Part shown: positions 1 to 10,829 of the stretch, in pieces
Position numbering within the stretch: the first letter of the stretch is position 1
How the letters are laid out: every line of letters starts with the position of its first letter
Source of the DNA: Calliopsis andreniformis
Taxonomy: Eukaryota > Arthropoda > Insecta > Hymenoptera > Andrenidae
Direction: 5' to 3'
DNA length: 64,000 nucleotides
NCBI RefSeq assembly: GCF_051401765.1
Contig: NC_135064.1
Coordinates: 28,866,001 to 28,930,000 of the forward strand
Position numbers and translations under genes: made by a program
Notes under the pieces: model-generated
Seen by the model: only the letters and a program-made list of their open reading frames with translations
Told to the model about the DNA's origin: nothing
The model's database searches: none

Positions 1-2879
1 TACTAGGATGAAATTAGTTGGAGGCGAAGTTATGTTAGTGAAAACGGTGCGTGGCCGATCGCGATGGTAAGAAAAGGTACACGTAGCTAGACGTCGCACC
101 AGGCTCTTACGGTGGAAGGAAATTAATCTCGCAGCTTGCGTGTAACACGTTACCTTTCTATGTACGAGCAAGTCGAATCGATGCTCGAAACTTTAGAGGT
201 GAGCAGCTTAACCGTTGAGATTTATGCCCACTCACGATTAAGTAAGCCCGTTTGTCGCTAACGTTGCATGCTCCGTGCATTTTCAACTCAGCCTTTGGCT
301 ACCCACGTCTCTTTCATTTCCGCGAATCAAGACCGCAGCTGGTCATACTTGAAACAAAATTAGTCGCTTCGTGCTCGTTCATTTCTTTATGCTAATCGGA
401 CTGTTTACTCTTTTCGTAGTAGATAGGTAGATACATAATTTTATAATTTGAAAATTCATAGAAACGATAAAACGAACATCGACTACACGAAGGGTTGTAT
501 TACCATTACGTGACTGGCGAGGTATCACCTTTCCGAGTATTAATCGATAGATTCCTCGAAATTTGCATAGTGTTCGCAGTGTGGCTAACCAAACGGGGGG
601 AAGTAGAGCTATCGCACGATCACCAGTCTCGTATATCGTCTCCGTCGCTAATTCTTTTCAAGCCACTTTTCTAGGCCAAGTACGCGGCAATTTGCATTCC
701 ATACCGTGAAATTTATAAACTATTCATTGAAATGTTGCCAGACAAGAATCGAGAGATGTGTCCTTCATCCTATCTTTGTTCTTGCAATGAAAACACTATT
801 GTACGACACGTCAGTTATGAATGAGGAAATTTGGAGAAGAATTGGTGTGTCTGTTTCGACCCGTATCTTCCGCAATTTTGCCGAGAAAAACTTGATTTGC
901 ATAGCTGAATGGAACCCAGACCTTACTTACGTAACCAGAAATCGACATAACGAAATAACGAAAATTCATGAGAGCTGGCGGGTAAAGGCTGTGACTTATC
1001 GCGTGGCATTTCCAGCTCGTCGATTCTCTCTTGCAGAGATCCTGCTCGGCTGCTCGGCATGAATTTCACCTCTCCCGCCGACACTTGCTCTTTCAGACAC
1101 CAACCACGCTTTGTACCAGGATCTGTCTGCTGCTGAGGATAATTGCTACCGCATTCTATATCTTTCTTCCACTAACTTGTCACTTTCACTGCTTTCATGT
1201 TTTACAATAACGTTTACGTTTTGATAGATTTTTATCTTTTCTTCCATACGAAACAGTTCACCTAGGAAAAGAAAAGAAACAGTCGTTACGCGTTGGCTTG
1301 CTTTTTAAGACTACAAGAGTTGAAGTAGAGGAGACGATGTGGTACTTGATACTTTGCGTGACAGTGACGGGACACGCAGCACTTTTCTTGAAATTAGTGA
1401 CACAGAACAAAATGATTACATAAATGCAACTTAATAAATTCAGTTTAACTATCGCTATAGTTAAAGTATCGCTGTTGAGAAATTGTCAAATTGTCGTAAT
1501 GAAGGGGGAGAGAAAAGAGAGAAAAAAGAGAAAAATTTGAAACCTAGAGGAATATGCGAAGGCGAGGAAGTTCCATCCTAATCTTGATGTTAGTGCAATA
1601 TGGTCAGAGCTGCCTAGCTGTGCTGCACTATTTTAGAGTTGTTTCGGTCAACCTTCTTTACAAAGAAGGAAATGGCCGTGACTTCCGGTTATTAGTTTTT
1701 ATGAATCACACGGCGAGTTGCCATTTAGTTACAAAGTTTGCCTATAAATAACGAGAACACGTCCGATTTGAACCTGACAATAAATTGATTCGTAACAGGA
1801 TCGCAGATTATTAATAATATCGATTAACTCGAAGTATACGTATAATAAATTGGAAGTACAGTATCGATCGATGATTGTGAGCCGCTTACAGTCTGAATGG
1901 ATTAACAGTCTATCGTGCGTTACCTTGAGTTACGGTTAAAATGTATGATAGATGATTAGAATTAGAATTTGATTTCTGTATTAATTGAATTAGCGATTAT
2001 TTTTGCGTTTATCGTATGCGATAGTTTTACGCAACCGAATGTTTCGTTTTGCAAACATTAAATCTATTATCTATTGAATGTTTCGATTAAATGATGTTTT
2101 AATGATTTATTTGGTATCCGATGCTTCGATTTGCAAGTCTAATTTTGCTTTTCAAATAAAACGTGTTCTTAACTGTAGCGTGTTATGTATAAATGACACA
2201 CACACACAGACCCACGCATACACACAATTATTATAATTATTATTAATAAATAAATTAGTACATGTATAATGAGCTCGATTTGAACCTATTGAAATATTTA
2301 TGAGATAAATCGAGTGTCCAAGTTTGGATAAGCATTTAATCGCTTGAGTTTTCTATCGCTCTTTTTTCAGAGCGATCTTAGATTGGCTATCTTAGATTGA
2401 CGATCTTAGATTCTGAAACAAGTAAAGTGATAAATGATTGATTAAATAAAAATACCGAACAACAGCGACTCCACGTGTTCGGAGATATCTCCATAGACCT
2501 TCGTGTAACTGAACGGGGATGGAACTTTGGGTGTTATTTCCATATTTTTCCTACTTGTAAATACAATGAAAAATCTAATTCTATCCTGGGAATGGACCTT
2601 ACTTCGAACGCAGTCTCTTGGCGACGAACTAAAACTTGACCGATTACAATGTTCCTTACCGTTTTGACACGGCATCATAAAAGAAAATTGTGGTAACGGG
2701 AATGCAATGGTTTGTCGCCAAGAAACGTTAAAAATTGTATAAAAAAGGTGTCGATGAGTCTGCCGCTAAGAGTGGCGACTTATGAAAACGTTTTGAGACA
2801 GAAACTAACCGCATACCGAAGTTAACAAAATAATAATTGCCCCCTGTTACCCCTTGCTCGACTTCCGTCTCGCCTTCTG

Positions 2880-3036
2880 ATTGGCTCTCTGCATTGGCAC
2901 GTTGGTGACTAACTCGAAGTCGACATCACACGAGCACCACCGAACACCGTACGTCGACGACCTCGAAGACCGAAGGTTGGGACAAGGTCGACCCTGCAGC
3001 ACCGCCAACGCGGTCCGCATTCGACAGCTTCAAAAG
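2880..3036 (+). other. Candidate alternative first exon of the sHSP gene
   Basis: A GC-richer block follows a CCAAT-type sequence (GATTGGCT, about 2879). It has an open frame of about 50 codons and ends CAAAAG at 3036, directly before a GTGACG donor-like hexamer. It lies about 950 bp upstream of the acceptor of the sHSP exon. If spliced to 3990, the first usable in-frame ATG would be at 4001, giving a short protein with only the crystallin domain and its linker. No TATA box is seen, and the start is arbitrary. This is inference from position and composition only. Confidence 0.2.
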
Positions 3037-3236
3037 GTGACGCCACTGTGTGTACACAGAAACGATTCATCTATCAACGTACGGAAAAACTGTTCGCCGC
3101 GTACCTTTGTTAGACGTTAGAATAGACACCAGTCACTTATTTTTCCACATGTTGCACAAATCCTGTGTAGATTTATGTAGATTCACGTTGATGTTAGTTG
3201 AAATCGGTGGTACTCTTAAGGCGTGGAAACTGAAAT

Positions 3237-3302
3237 TTTGAAATTTAAAAATTTGAAATTTTGAAAATTTAAAAATTTGAAAATTTGAAATTTGAAATTT
3301 CC
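3237..3302. repeat. A/T-rich imperfect minisatellite (GAAATTT/GAAAATTT units)
   Basis: Units of the form gaaattt, gaaaattt and aaaattt alternate over about 65 bp. The unit length varies (7-9 bp), so it reads as a degenerate tandem array rather than a microsatellite. It contains a few GAA/TTC pairs that resemble partial heat-shock elements. Their spacing is that of the repeat rather than the 5-bp HSE spacing, so I do not call an HSE. Confidence 0.7.
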
Positions 3303-3989
3303 AAACTTAAATTTTGAGTAACCGCTTAGAATACAGTTTGATCTCGTATCGCTTTGCTTCGTTGAATATCGTACTTCCTTGCCATATAAAATCCAATGAA
3401 AAAAATTACTGAAATGCGTGTAGTCTACGAAGCGAGTGCCATCTTTCAAGTAACCGGCGATGAATAATAACTCGTATCGTTTCAAAAGCACTATTTCTGT
3501 CTGTTCTTTTTCCTTGTGGGCACCTGTAGGACATCATCGAAACCACTCCATAAAAGGTAATAGTAGCACATCTCTCCTTGTCAATCGTCAACAGCAATTA
3601 ACGTAACTGATATGGTGAATTATAATTAACAGGCTAAGTAGTATGTAAATAGCAGCGACGCTTTCTGCAGTTTGCTTGTTACGGGTTGTTCGCCAAAGAA
3701 AGAAATCGTATGCTAAATACGCTAACATTTGAGCTGAATCTGCGGCTAGAAAGTTGGCCTGTTAAGTAGATAAGCACGATCTTGTAGTTCCTTCGTTTGT
3801 CAATGTTTCGTGTGTCTCTTATTCGTTCCATCTTCACCGTAGGTAAGGCACATCTAGGTCACCCGTAAACGAACGAGTCTCGATCGAGACGCGCTTACCC
3901 TTGCCATTTTCTATTGCCTTCGACCACACGCTGTCATCGTCGTTGATGCATTCGACTTGTATTTTTTTTTGTTCATTGTTCGACTGCAG

Positions 3990-4243
3990 TCATCCCAAAA
4001 ATGTTCGACGCGATCAAAGAGTCGACTACTGATCGAACGCTTTCTGTGCCTTTCAGTACTACCACACAGAGCACTCAGAACAGTAGTTCCCTGAGCCCTC
4101 AGCATGACTCGGCCTGGTTGGACGGTCTGAACAGCCCCCTCATCCAAGATGAAGGTGACAGCAAGATGCTCAAGCTTCGATTCGACGTTTCACAGTACAC
4201 GCCAGAAGAGATTGTTGTTAAGACTGTGGACAACAAGTTACTG
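3990..4243 (+). CDS. sHSP penultimate coding exon
   Basis: The acceptor is a T-rich tract ending CGACTGCAG at 3989 and the donor is GTAAGT at 4244. The exon begins with two bases completing a split codon and ends in phase 0 after CTG. It encodes a Ser/Thr/Gln-rich linker (SVPFSTTTQSTQNSSS) and then the first half of the alpha-crystallin domain. A Met at 4001 sits in an acceptable context (CCAAAAATG) and could serve as the start of a short isoform. Confidence 0.95.
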
Positions 4244-7200
4244 GTAAGTGAAATGCATACTTACAATTAGCATCTCCTCTTTTATAGAAACCGAAATACT
4301 GAATAGGTATCTACTCGTCTTTGTAGGAATAAATTCCTGACAATTCTTCTCGCGATTTGAATAGAGTTGAGTGAGATCGTTCCTTCGTTAACTTGTTCAA
4401 TTTCTGAACCACGTAGATTGGAAATTTATCTGGGAATATAAATGAAGAATTGTCTGGTCCCGGGTTATTTCCATGCGTGACAAATTGCTGGCAACGACTA
4501 TTGAAATGGTCCGGTTCTGGATTGTCAAACGAGATCGTTTCTGCTGAAAATTGCCCCGCTCTTGTTGTCGACATCTATACGCGACAGGATAGAGCAGCGC
4601 GAAATAGAATATCGCTTAATTGGGTCCATAAGACTTTCTTCTTTGACAATAAATAAAACGTGAAATTATTATATTTGACTCACCGTTAATATATTTCATT
4701 CTCAAACGCTCGTTGCACAATTTGGCAACGCACGAATCTAGCTCACGATTTTGCGTAATCGACACCGCGAATCACTTTAGCGTCTCATCCCAAGCTTTCG
4801 ACCATAACCAGCTTATGATCCTTTCACACGTGAATGTAAATTCAGTTTCCCCGAAAAGAAATCTTACACTGGTTTCTCGCGAAAAATATTTATCGAGTCA
4901 TCCATTTGAAACACGCGCAGCAGCTGTAGTTTTAATGAGATGCAAAGTATTTGGTGTAGGGATACGTATGTCGCGCGAAGAACGATGAACAGGAAGCAAC
5001 TTGGAATCCTCAACCGTTTTTCCGGCCTGGCGCTTAGACCTTTTATGAGCTATATTGAACGTACTAATTGTTCCTGTTGCGTCAGTTTCCGCTCGGAAGT
5101 CAACTCTACCGGTCAAACCGGAGTAACTCGCGTAGGTGCAATTGTTGCCGCTTAAGAGAATCGTCGCGCGTCTTACTATCACGCGCAGACTCTCACTTTG
5201 GACTGCATCATGACAGCAGCCAATACGGTAGTTTTTCTTGTTGCTTCAATTGCGATTTTTCAACCATTTCAATTTCGGAAATTAATGGGATTTGTCGCTT
5301 CTTCTTTCTCATTCTTCGTAAATACGAATGGAACAAAAAACAGAACTTTTCGAAAGTTGAACAGCATTTTGCTATTGGACTGCTTTTTTCTCAGAGCTAA
5401 ATTTGATGGATTGGTTAAAAAAAAGAATGTGCGCAGGAAGTCGAAGCCAGAATTTTCTCCAAAGGGTGCGTGCGTGCGTGCGTGCGTGCATGCACGCGTT
5501 CAAGTTTCTTCTTTGGCCGGCATTCCCGTCGACTTGCCGACTAAAATAGCCCTCGCCAAAAATAAGTTCATGCCGCTCGTCACGCCGCGCGCCTCACCAC
5601 GTCCTCGAATAATGTTCGAGCATTGTAAAGTTTGTATGCAACGTTTAGAATGGTTATAATCTTTTATCATTTTTACTTCTACTTTTCTAATTGCTCAACA
5701 TCCCCCCCCATTGATTATTAAAACAAGACTGGAGTCTATAGGAAGATATTACTAGTTGGTGGGCATGTTCAAAATCAGTTTTATCATAAAGGAATTATAC
5801 AGAAGGTTGTATTCTGTATAGGTACCTTGTAGAGTGAGAGATCAGGAAGTATATTTGATCTTTTCCGCCATTATTCTTCTTCTACGTATATCTATCTCTC
5901 TACTTTTATATTCGTGGGTTACATCAGTAGGAAGTAGAATTCAATCAGAGGTATAAGAATATGAAAAAATTGGAAAATTTTGAAAAAATGGGACATAAAA
6001 CGCGAATATGTAGCACGGTTACACAAAGTATGGAAGCAAGGTCACTGACCGGCGCCGCGGCGTGGCGTGGCGTGGCGCGGCGCGACTGCGGCAGTAGGGT
6101 CTGTTAACTCCAAGAAAGATCAAAGCAAAAGAGACGATGTTTTACCTCCACAGACAGGGACTGCTTTATTCCAATTTTTTTTCACTGAACGACCAGTCTC
6201 TGTCTGATAAACTTTGACCCCACAATTTTTTCAGTAATCGAACCGTGAGACAACGACGCAGCGGAACGTTGCTATTAACACGTCAGTACAATCAGAGTAT
6301 ACCTACATACACATATCCTGCTTTTGGTTCGTTACGGGGAAATCGCGATTGTTTAGCATTAATTGTGTTCCTAATTTCTACGATTGTTTACAATGAAATC
6401 AATTGAATGATTTGTTGTTTGACATATATTCGTTCGATAAAAGAGATACCGAATTACCCTTGATCGGACAACGAAATTTGAGACATTTCAAAGCCATTAT
6501 AGATTGATGTACTTGAACGATGCAAATGGCCGAAAACCTTGTCCGTCTGAATCGATTACACGCGCGTTTCATTTTAGTAACCGTGACGTGTCGTGATCTT
6601 CCTTAACCGGTCCTTATGCGAGCAGAATGTTAAAGTACTGTCATCGAACAGGTTGCGCGGTGGTCCTATCGTGGTCAAGGTCCAGCTCGGATTCAGGTCG
6701 ACTGGGTCCGAGTTGTAGCGTAACGCGGTCCTTAAAGGGCTTCTCTCCAAGGACGCGTTTCGAAGGATGAGCAACAGACCGAAGCGAAGAACGCGAGCAC
6801 AACCCCCCGCTCTCGTGTTGCGAATTCGCTGACGTCATGCTCTCTCGATAAAGTACAGGTACTGGATAAATAGAAACAAGGGTCGCCGAGACCGGTTTCT
6901 TCGGCGCGGCGCGGCGCGGCGGTTTCATTTAAACGAGTCACAGCGCGGGGCTACTTGGAAAGGAACGATTGTGAAATATCCATTCATTTGGCTGCGTTCA
7001 GGGCAACTGGAACGATTCCCTGTGAAAAATGGCTCGATCAATTTTCAGTAGTCATCGATAATATTTGATTTGATCTATGGATCAATTGTTTTGCTCAAAA
7101 TGTCTTTTTTTTACAAACAACGTTTACAGTTCGAAGACCCAAAGCTAAAATTGAAGTCGTAGATGGAGTTGCTTGTAAAAACGCGACACAATTGTGGAGC

Positions 7201-10200
7201 ACGTAGAGTGTTCCCTTTTTCGGTCAAGGAGAATGTGCCATTAGACGATCCGGAAAGGCGTCACGAGGTACACCAACGCCGCCATCGACTTTCGAGAGCT
7301 TCAAACGATTCGATGATCTAGCTTTACGAGCGTTCATGGAAAGAAAGTTGAGACAAGAACTTTAAAATTGAGTGGTTATATTTAGCTTCTGAGTCAGAGT
7401 AATATCTCCTCGTTCCCGAACTCCCTGCACGTTTTTGGATTTGCCACGAGTCAAGGAATAGAGAACGCGAGGATTGTTAACTTATCGTTAGACGATATTG
7501 CCAAGAGTTGACACATTGTTAGAACAAGCCTTGCATATTTGGAAACGATCAGGTACAGGTTCGAAACTAATTGTAAGCCGGCGTTAGTGAATTCGATGAT
7601 TGAGTGTCGTTAGAGCCGGTTCCATGGTTTGCGTAATCCTCACGAGCGTGGTAAGACGATATGTATTCAGCCTAGAAAGCTTAGATCCGAGACAGAGTTG
7701 GGTTACCAGCGGCAGCGGCAGCGGCAGCGGCAGCGGCAGCGGCACCATGGCGAAGCTAGTTCTCGCATCCATCCCTGTTTTCCTTTTGCTCTCCCATCCC
7801 TCTCTCTTCCCTTTCTGTCTCTTTCCCCCAGTTTTCCTCTGTCTAGAGTTACCTGCGCCCACCGTGCCGGCTGTTTGCTCGCTTTTGGTCTTTCATGGGC
7901 GAGCCCGATCGATATCGCGAGCACGTGAAGGAGAGTGTCGTGGCGAGGGCGAGGGCGAGGCGCGCCACGATGGGTCTCGCTTAACCAACGAATCTTCGCT
8001 ACTTTTTATCTATTACTTATCCTATCGATTATTGTGGATCTTACTTGACAAAGAATCGAAGATATAGGCTTGTTGCTCTTATAGTTCTAGACAAGAACTA
8101 CGTTGAACCCTCATGTGGGTTTAACAGATACTTATACCTACGTAACATTGGTTACAAGTGATACAATCAGATATAAGTATAATCCTGGAAGTAATTAATA
8201 CTTAATCAGCGTGTAAAACGACACTGTTTTTTTACCTATTAGACTAGACTGAAGAATCATGCAGTTGAAAGCCATCCTTCCGAGCGAACTCGTTAATAGA
8301 GATTCAAATGCCATACTTTCACAGTTGTTTCGTTTAGTAGATGCTCGAGTGCCTAAGCGAAGCGCGATTCTCTGTTCCAGACTGGCAATTGCAGTACCTT
8401 CCATTTACATGCTGTCTTTCACAACGCTACATGCGCCTCTTGCATTTCCTTTTTGCCTTTCGTCCGTAACACAATCTTCTTCTTGGAGATGAAACCTCAA
8501 GACCGCACCAGATAACATCCTCTGTTTTTATTGCGCGATACTATGCTCCCTTTACTTTTTCATTTTTTTCTCCTAGTCGTGTTGTAACCAAAAGGAAAGA
8601 CCCGGCTACAGTTTCTTAATATTCAAGGTTTCGATGTCTAACTGGAGTCAGTGTACACTTTAGTACGCAGATTTATAATAAGAAATGTTTCAATTTCAAT
8701 GCAAACTGAATTTGGTAACGAGAAGAAATTGTAATACCGATATAGCCTGTATGATCGATATTAGCTCGATAAATGAAATTGGATCTGTTGATAGACATGT
8801 AGGTTGCATAATGAGTCGAACGTGCGTTCGATTCGCACTCGTTCCGCGATTTTTCGCAAGGTTAAGGTCAGGTTATTTGGTTTGCTGGCAAGCAACAAGC
8901 GCGCGGATAGATCGGTCGAACTGGTCCAAGAACGAGAGCACCTTCGACACAGCGCCGAGGTGAAGCGTGAATAGTAACCCGGCTCATTAGCACCGTTTGC
9001 GTAATGTAATTAGCACGGCCGCGATCAGTCTCGCCCGCCTTGGCCCACCCTCTCTACCGCGTGATAGCTTCGTCGCTTTCCACGCGTTTCTTGCTCTGTT
9101 TTCTGTGCCCATGTTTCAATATAATAGGTAGGTGTAGATGAACGTTGATATTGCTGACAGATCTCGTTCAATTGTTCTGCTATATTGCTATATTCTGCTA
9201 CTTCCTAAGAAATTGAGAAAGTAACTCCTACGTCGACGTCGAAATAGGAGTGTGTATCTCTTTCCCAGCACAGGATGTAATTGAACTTAAGACTTACGAT
9301 AAAGAAATAGCGTTGATGAAAAATATCTTCGCAGATTTAATGTTCCTCTAAAATTTCGAAAACACGGTGTCGTTCAGGCGAGAGATGCGATATTGTCTTA
9401 TTTTTATTCGACTTATTGACCCGCTGCGCGCTGTTACGCGAAACGAGACGCTAAGGAACGAAGAAGGGGCATAAGCGGATAATTGTTTGATGCTCGAGAT
9501 AAATTGTTTAACCATACGGTTTCTAAATGCGGCGATGACGATTAAGAAGCGGCTTTGCATCTTTGTCGTGTGTTTCGCTAATGCGATTCATTTATACGAA
9601 ATCTCGTAAGGAACTACTTGCTGTGCCGCGCGATATTTGCATTGCATCGAATGGTTGGCTACTCGACGCTTGCCGGTCGGGTGATGCAATATCTATTTAT
9701 ACCGCGTCTCGTCGCATAAGCCACTTAGTCTCTAGATGCTGTCCGATTTTACGAATCGCCGCAAACAAGAAACTTCTTCCAAATATTAGGCCAAGGAATT
9801 TCGATGTGCCTTTAAAACTCTTCAGGACGATGCTTTTCCCTTTGAATAAGATTTTGAAGAATGTAATAGGCTGTTTTATAAATAACCACGAATCTTGTTG
9901 AAAAAGTACTTCATTCAAATAATGAAATGGAACAAGAGAAAGAGGTATCGATTCATCATAAATAAACGATAAGAAGAGGGTAGATGACTACCCTAATGGA
10001 CCAAGTAGAATCTGTGGCGCCCTTCTGTCGCCGTTTGCCTGTACCCTCCTTTTTCGCTTCAAGGTTCCTCTTCTTTACGATATCATCGATCCCAGCGATA
10101 GTAGTTGAACTCAACTGACGCGTTCCGATTTCATCGTTTTCCATAACCTACTCTTCTATTCGTTTGCATCACTCTGCGACACACGCGTCCTTGTTCTCCT

Positions 10201-10555
10201 TGCTCTTACCCTTTCCTGTTCACCCCTATTTTTCAAGAGTAGGTACTACACAGAATATAAATTCTACTTGCGATAGGAATACTTATCATATTCAAATAAT
10301 TTGTATGCTTGAAATGTTTATTGCAATCTGAAAATGAAACTTTTCTTTTGATTTTTTTAGGTCCATGCGAAACACGAAGAGAAGACGGAGAGCAAATCGG
10401 TATATAGGGAATACAATCGCGAATTCCTGCTGCCAAAGGGAACCAATCCCGAAAGTATCAAGTCTTCGCTGAGCAAAGACGGTGTCCTGACTGTTGAGGC
10501 TCCACTTCCAGCAATCGGATCGGGCGAAAAACTCATCCCCATCGCGCACCAATAG
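3990..10555 (+). CDS. Small heat shock protein, alpha-crystallin/HSP20 family (CG14207/HspB8-like), 3' two exons
   Basis: Coding exons are 3990-4243 and 10361-10555 (stop TAG 10553-10555); upstream exons are outside the window. Counting from the ATG at 4001 the visible part is 145 residues. The alpha-crystallin domain runs from about residue 55 (KMLKLRFDVSQYTPEEIVV) to about 135 (LSKDGVLTVEAPLP), followed by a C-terminal LIPIAHQ tail containing an I-x-I motif. The family comprises ATP-independent holdase chaperones that form oligomers through this domain and the I-x-I motif. The splice join falls between KLL and VHAKHEEK, the expected uninterrupted reading of the fly CG14207 protein. The reading continues in frame upstream of the ATG (IPK), so that ATG is probably internal in the main isoform. 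The assignment to this sHSP subgroup, rather than the l(2)efl/Hsp27 cluster, rests on the YREYNREFLLPKG and LIQDEGD segments. Confidence 0.95.
5464..5492. repeat. (GCGT)n microsatellite
   Basis: About six to seven GCGT/GTGC units end in TGCATGCACGCG. It lies in the sHSP intron. Confidence 0.85.
6052..6087. repeat. GC-rich GGCGT/GGCGC microsatellite cluster
   Basis: GGCGCCGCGG is followed by GGCGT repeats and GGCGC repeats in an otherwise AT-rich intron. Similar islands occur at about 6901, 22148, 29245, 35416, 45699 and 52857. Confidence 0.75.
6901..6923. repeat. (GGCGC)n microsatellite
   Basis: Four GGCGC pentamers in tandem within the sHSP intron, of the same composition as the cluster at 6052. 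Confidence 0.75.
7709..7744. repeat. (GGCAGC)n hexanucleotide repeat
   Basis: Six tandem GGCAGC units. On the + strand in the frame of the flanking ORF they read Gly-Ser repeats. The tract directly precedes an ideal-context ATG at 7747. Confidence 0.85.
7747..8067 (+). CDS. Hypothetical ORF with Kozak-like start and hydrophobic N-terminus, inside sHSP intron
   Basis: The ATG at 7747 has context GGCACCATGG. The 106-residue frame starts MAKLVLASIPVFLLL, which resembles a signal peptide or anchor. It continues through a Pro/Leu/Cys-rich stretch, a short Arg/Glu/Gly tract over a GAGGGC microsatellite, and a hydrophobic C-terminus near LLFIYYLSYRLLWILL. I do not recognise a family. The frame is also open upstream through the Gly-Ser repeat to another ATG at 7624. 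Overlap with two simple repeats and the low-complexity pyrimidine run at 7770-7840 make a chance ORF the likelier explanation. Confidence 0.15.
   Translation: MAKLVLASIPVFLLLSHPSLFPFCLFPPVFLCLELPAPTVPAVCSLLVFHGRARSISRAREGECRGEGEGEARHDGSRLTNESSLLFIYYLSYRLLWILLDKESKI
10361..10555 (+). CDS. sHSP terminal coding exon
   Basis: The acceptor is ATTTTTTTAG at 10360, phase 0. It encodes 64 residues: the second half of the crystallin domain (YREYNREFLLPKG, then LSKDGVLTVEAP) and a C-terminal LIPIAHQ. TAG lies at 10553-10555. The 3' UTR follows, rich in C and T near 10660-10720. Confidence 0.96.
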   Translation, partial: VHAKHEEKTESKSVYREYNREFLLPKGTNPESIKSSLSKDGVLTVEAPLPAIGSGEKLIPIAHQ

Positions 10556-10800
10556 GAAGCACAAATCCAACGGACGAACATGCGAGAACGTATCCCAAAT
10601 TTTCCTCTGAAATTCCATCATTCGTCCATTATCCGTCAAATAGCTCCCATCTGCCTCCTTTTCTCCGTAAGTCCACCTTTTTCTTTTTTCCTCCTTTTTT
10701 TCTCTTCGACATCTTTCCTCTTAATTCGTTCGCTGCAAACCAATTACTTTATTTCAAATGTCTTGTGTCTCAATTTTTGTTAGACACAAAAGCATCGAAA

Positions 10801-10806
10801 AATAAA
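10801..10806 (+). terminator. AATAAA polyadenylation signal for the sHSP mRNA
   Basis: Canonical AATAAA about 245 nt after the stop codon. The sequence beyond it (tgttcaac.., 10839) is T/G-mixed, and cleavage is expected within about 30 nt downstream. Confidence 0.65.
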
Positions 10807-10829
10807 GAAAAAAGTATAAAGAAACGCGC

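Larger units (their letters stand above)
1..3989. other. Upstream/intronic DNA left of the small heat shock exon
   Basis: No convincing coding exon was found here. The sHSP gene should have one or more upstream exons carrying the conserved N-terminal region (an IPIKLGDFSVIDTEF-like stretch in the fly protein). I looked for that reading on the + strand and did not see it, so these exons probably lie left of position 1. The stretch holds a CA-rich run near 2199, an A/T minisatellite at 3237-3302 and a GC-richer block at about 2860-3040, described separately. Confidence 0.5.
4244..10360 (+). other. 6.1 kb intron of the sHSP gene
   Basis: Bounded by GTAAGT (4244) and TTTTTTTAG (10360). Its length is unusual for an sHSP gene, many of which are intron-poor. 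It carries a GCGT microsatellite (about 5464-5492), two GC-rich repeat clusters (6052-6087 and 6901-6923), a GGCAGC hexanucleotide array (7709-7744), a GAGGGC tract (7945-7962) and one open frame with an ideal start context (7747-8067). No conserved exon was recognised inside it. Confidence 0.85.

Noticed and set aside
1765..2290. Two reverse B-box-like GATTTGAACC sequences
   Set aside because: No matching A box on the - strand within 30-60 bp of either; AT-rich chance matches.
3237..3302. Heat-shock element upstream of the sHSP exon
   Set aside because: GAA/TTC units follow the repeat period, not the alternating 5-bp spacing required, and lie downstream of the gene's true first exon.
7500..7580. 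tRNA B-box-like GGTTCGAAAC
   Set aside because: No A box (TGGCNNAGTGG) at the proper distance and no foldable cloverleaf around it.
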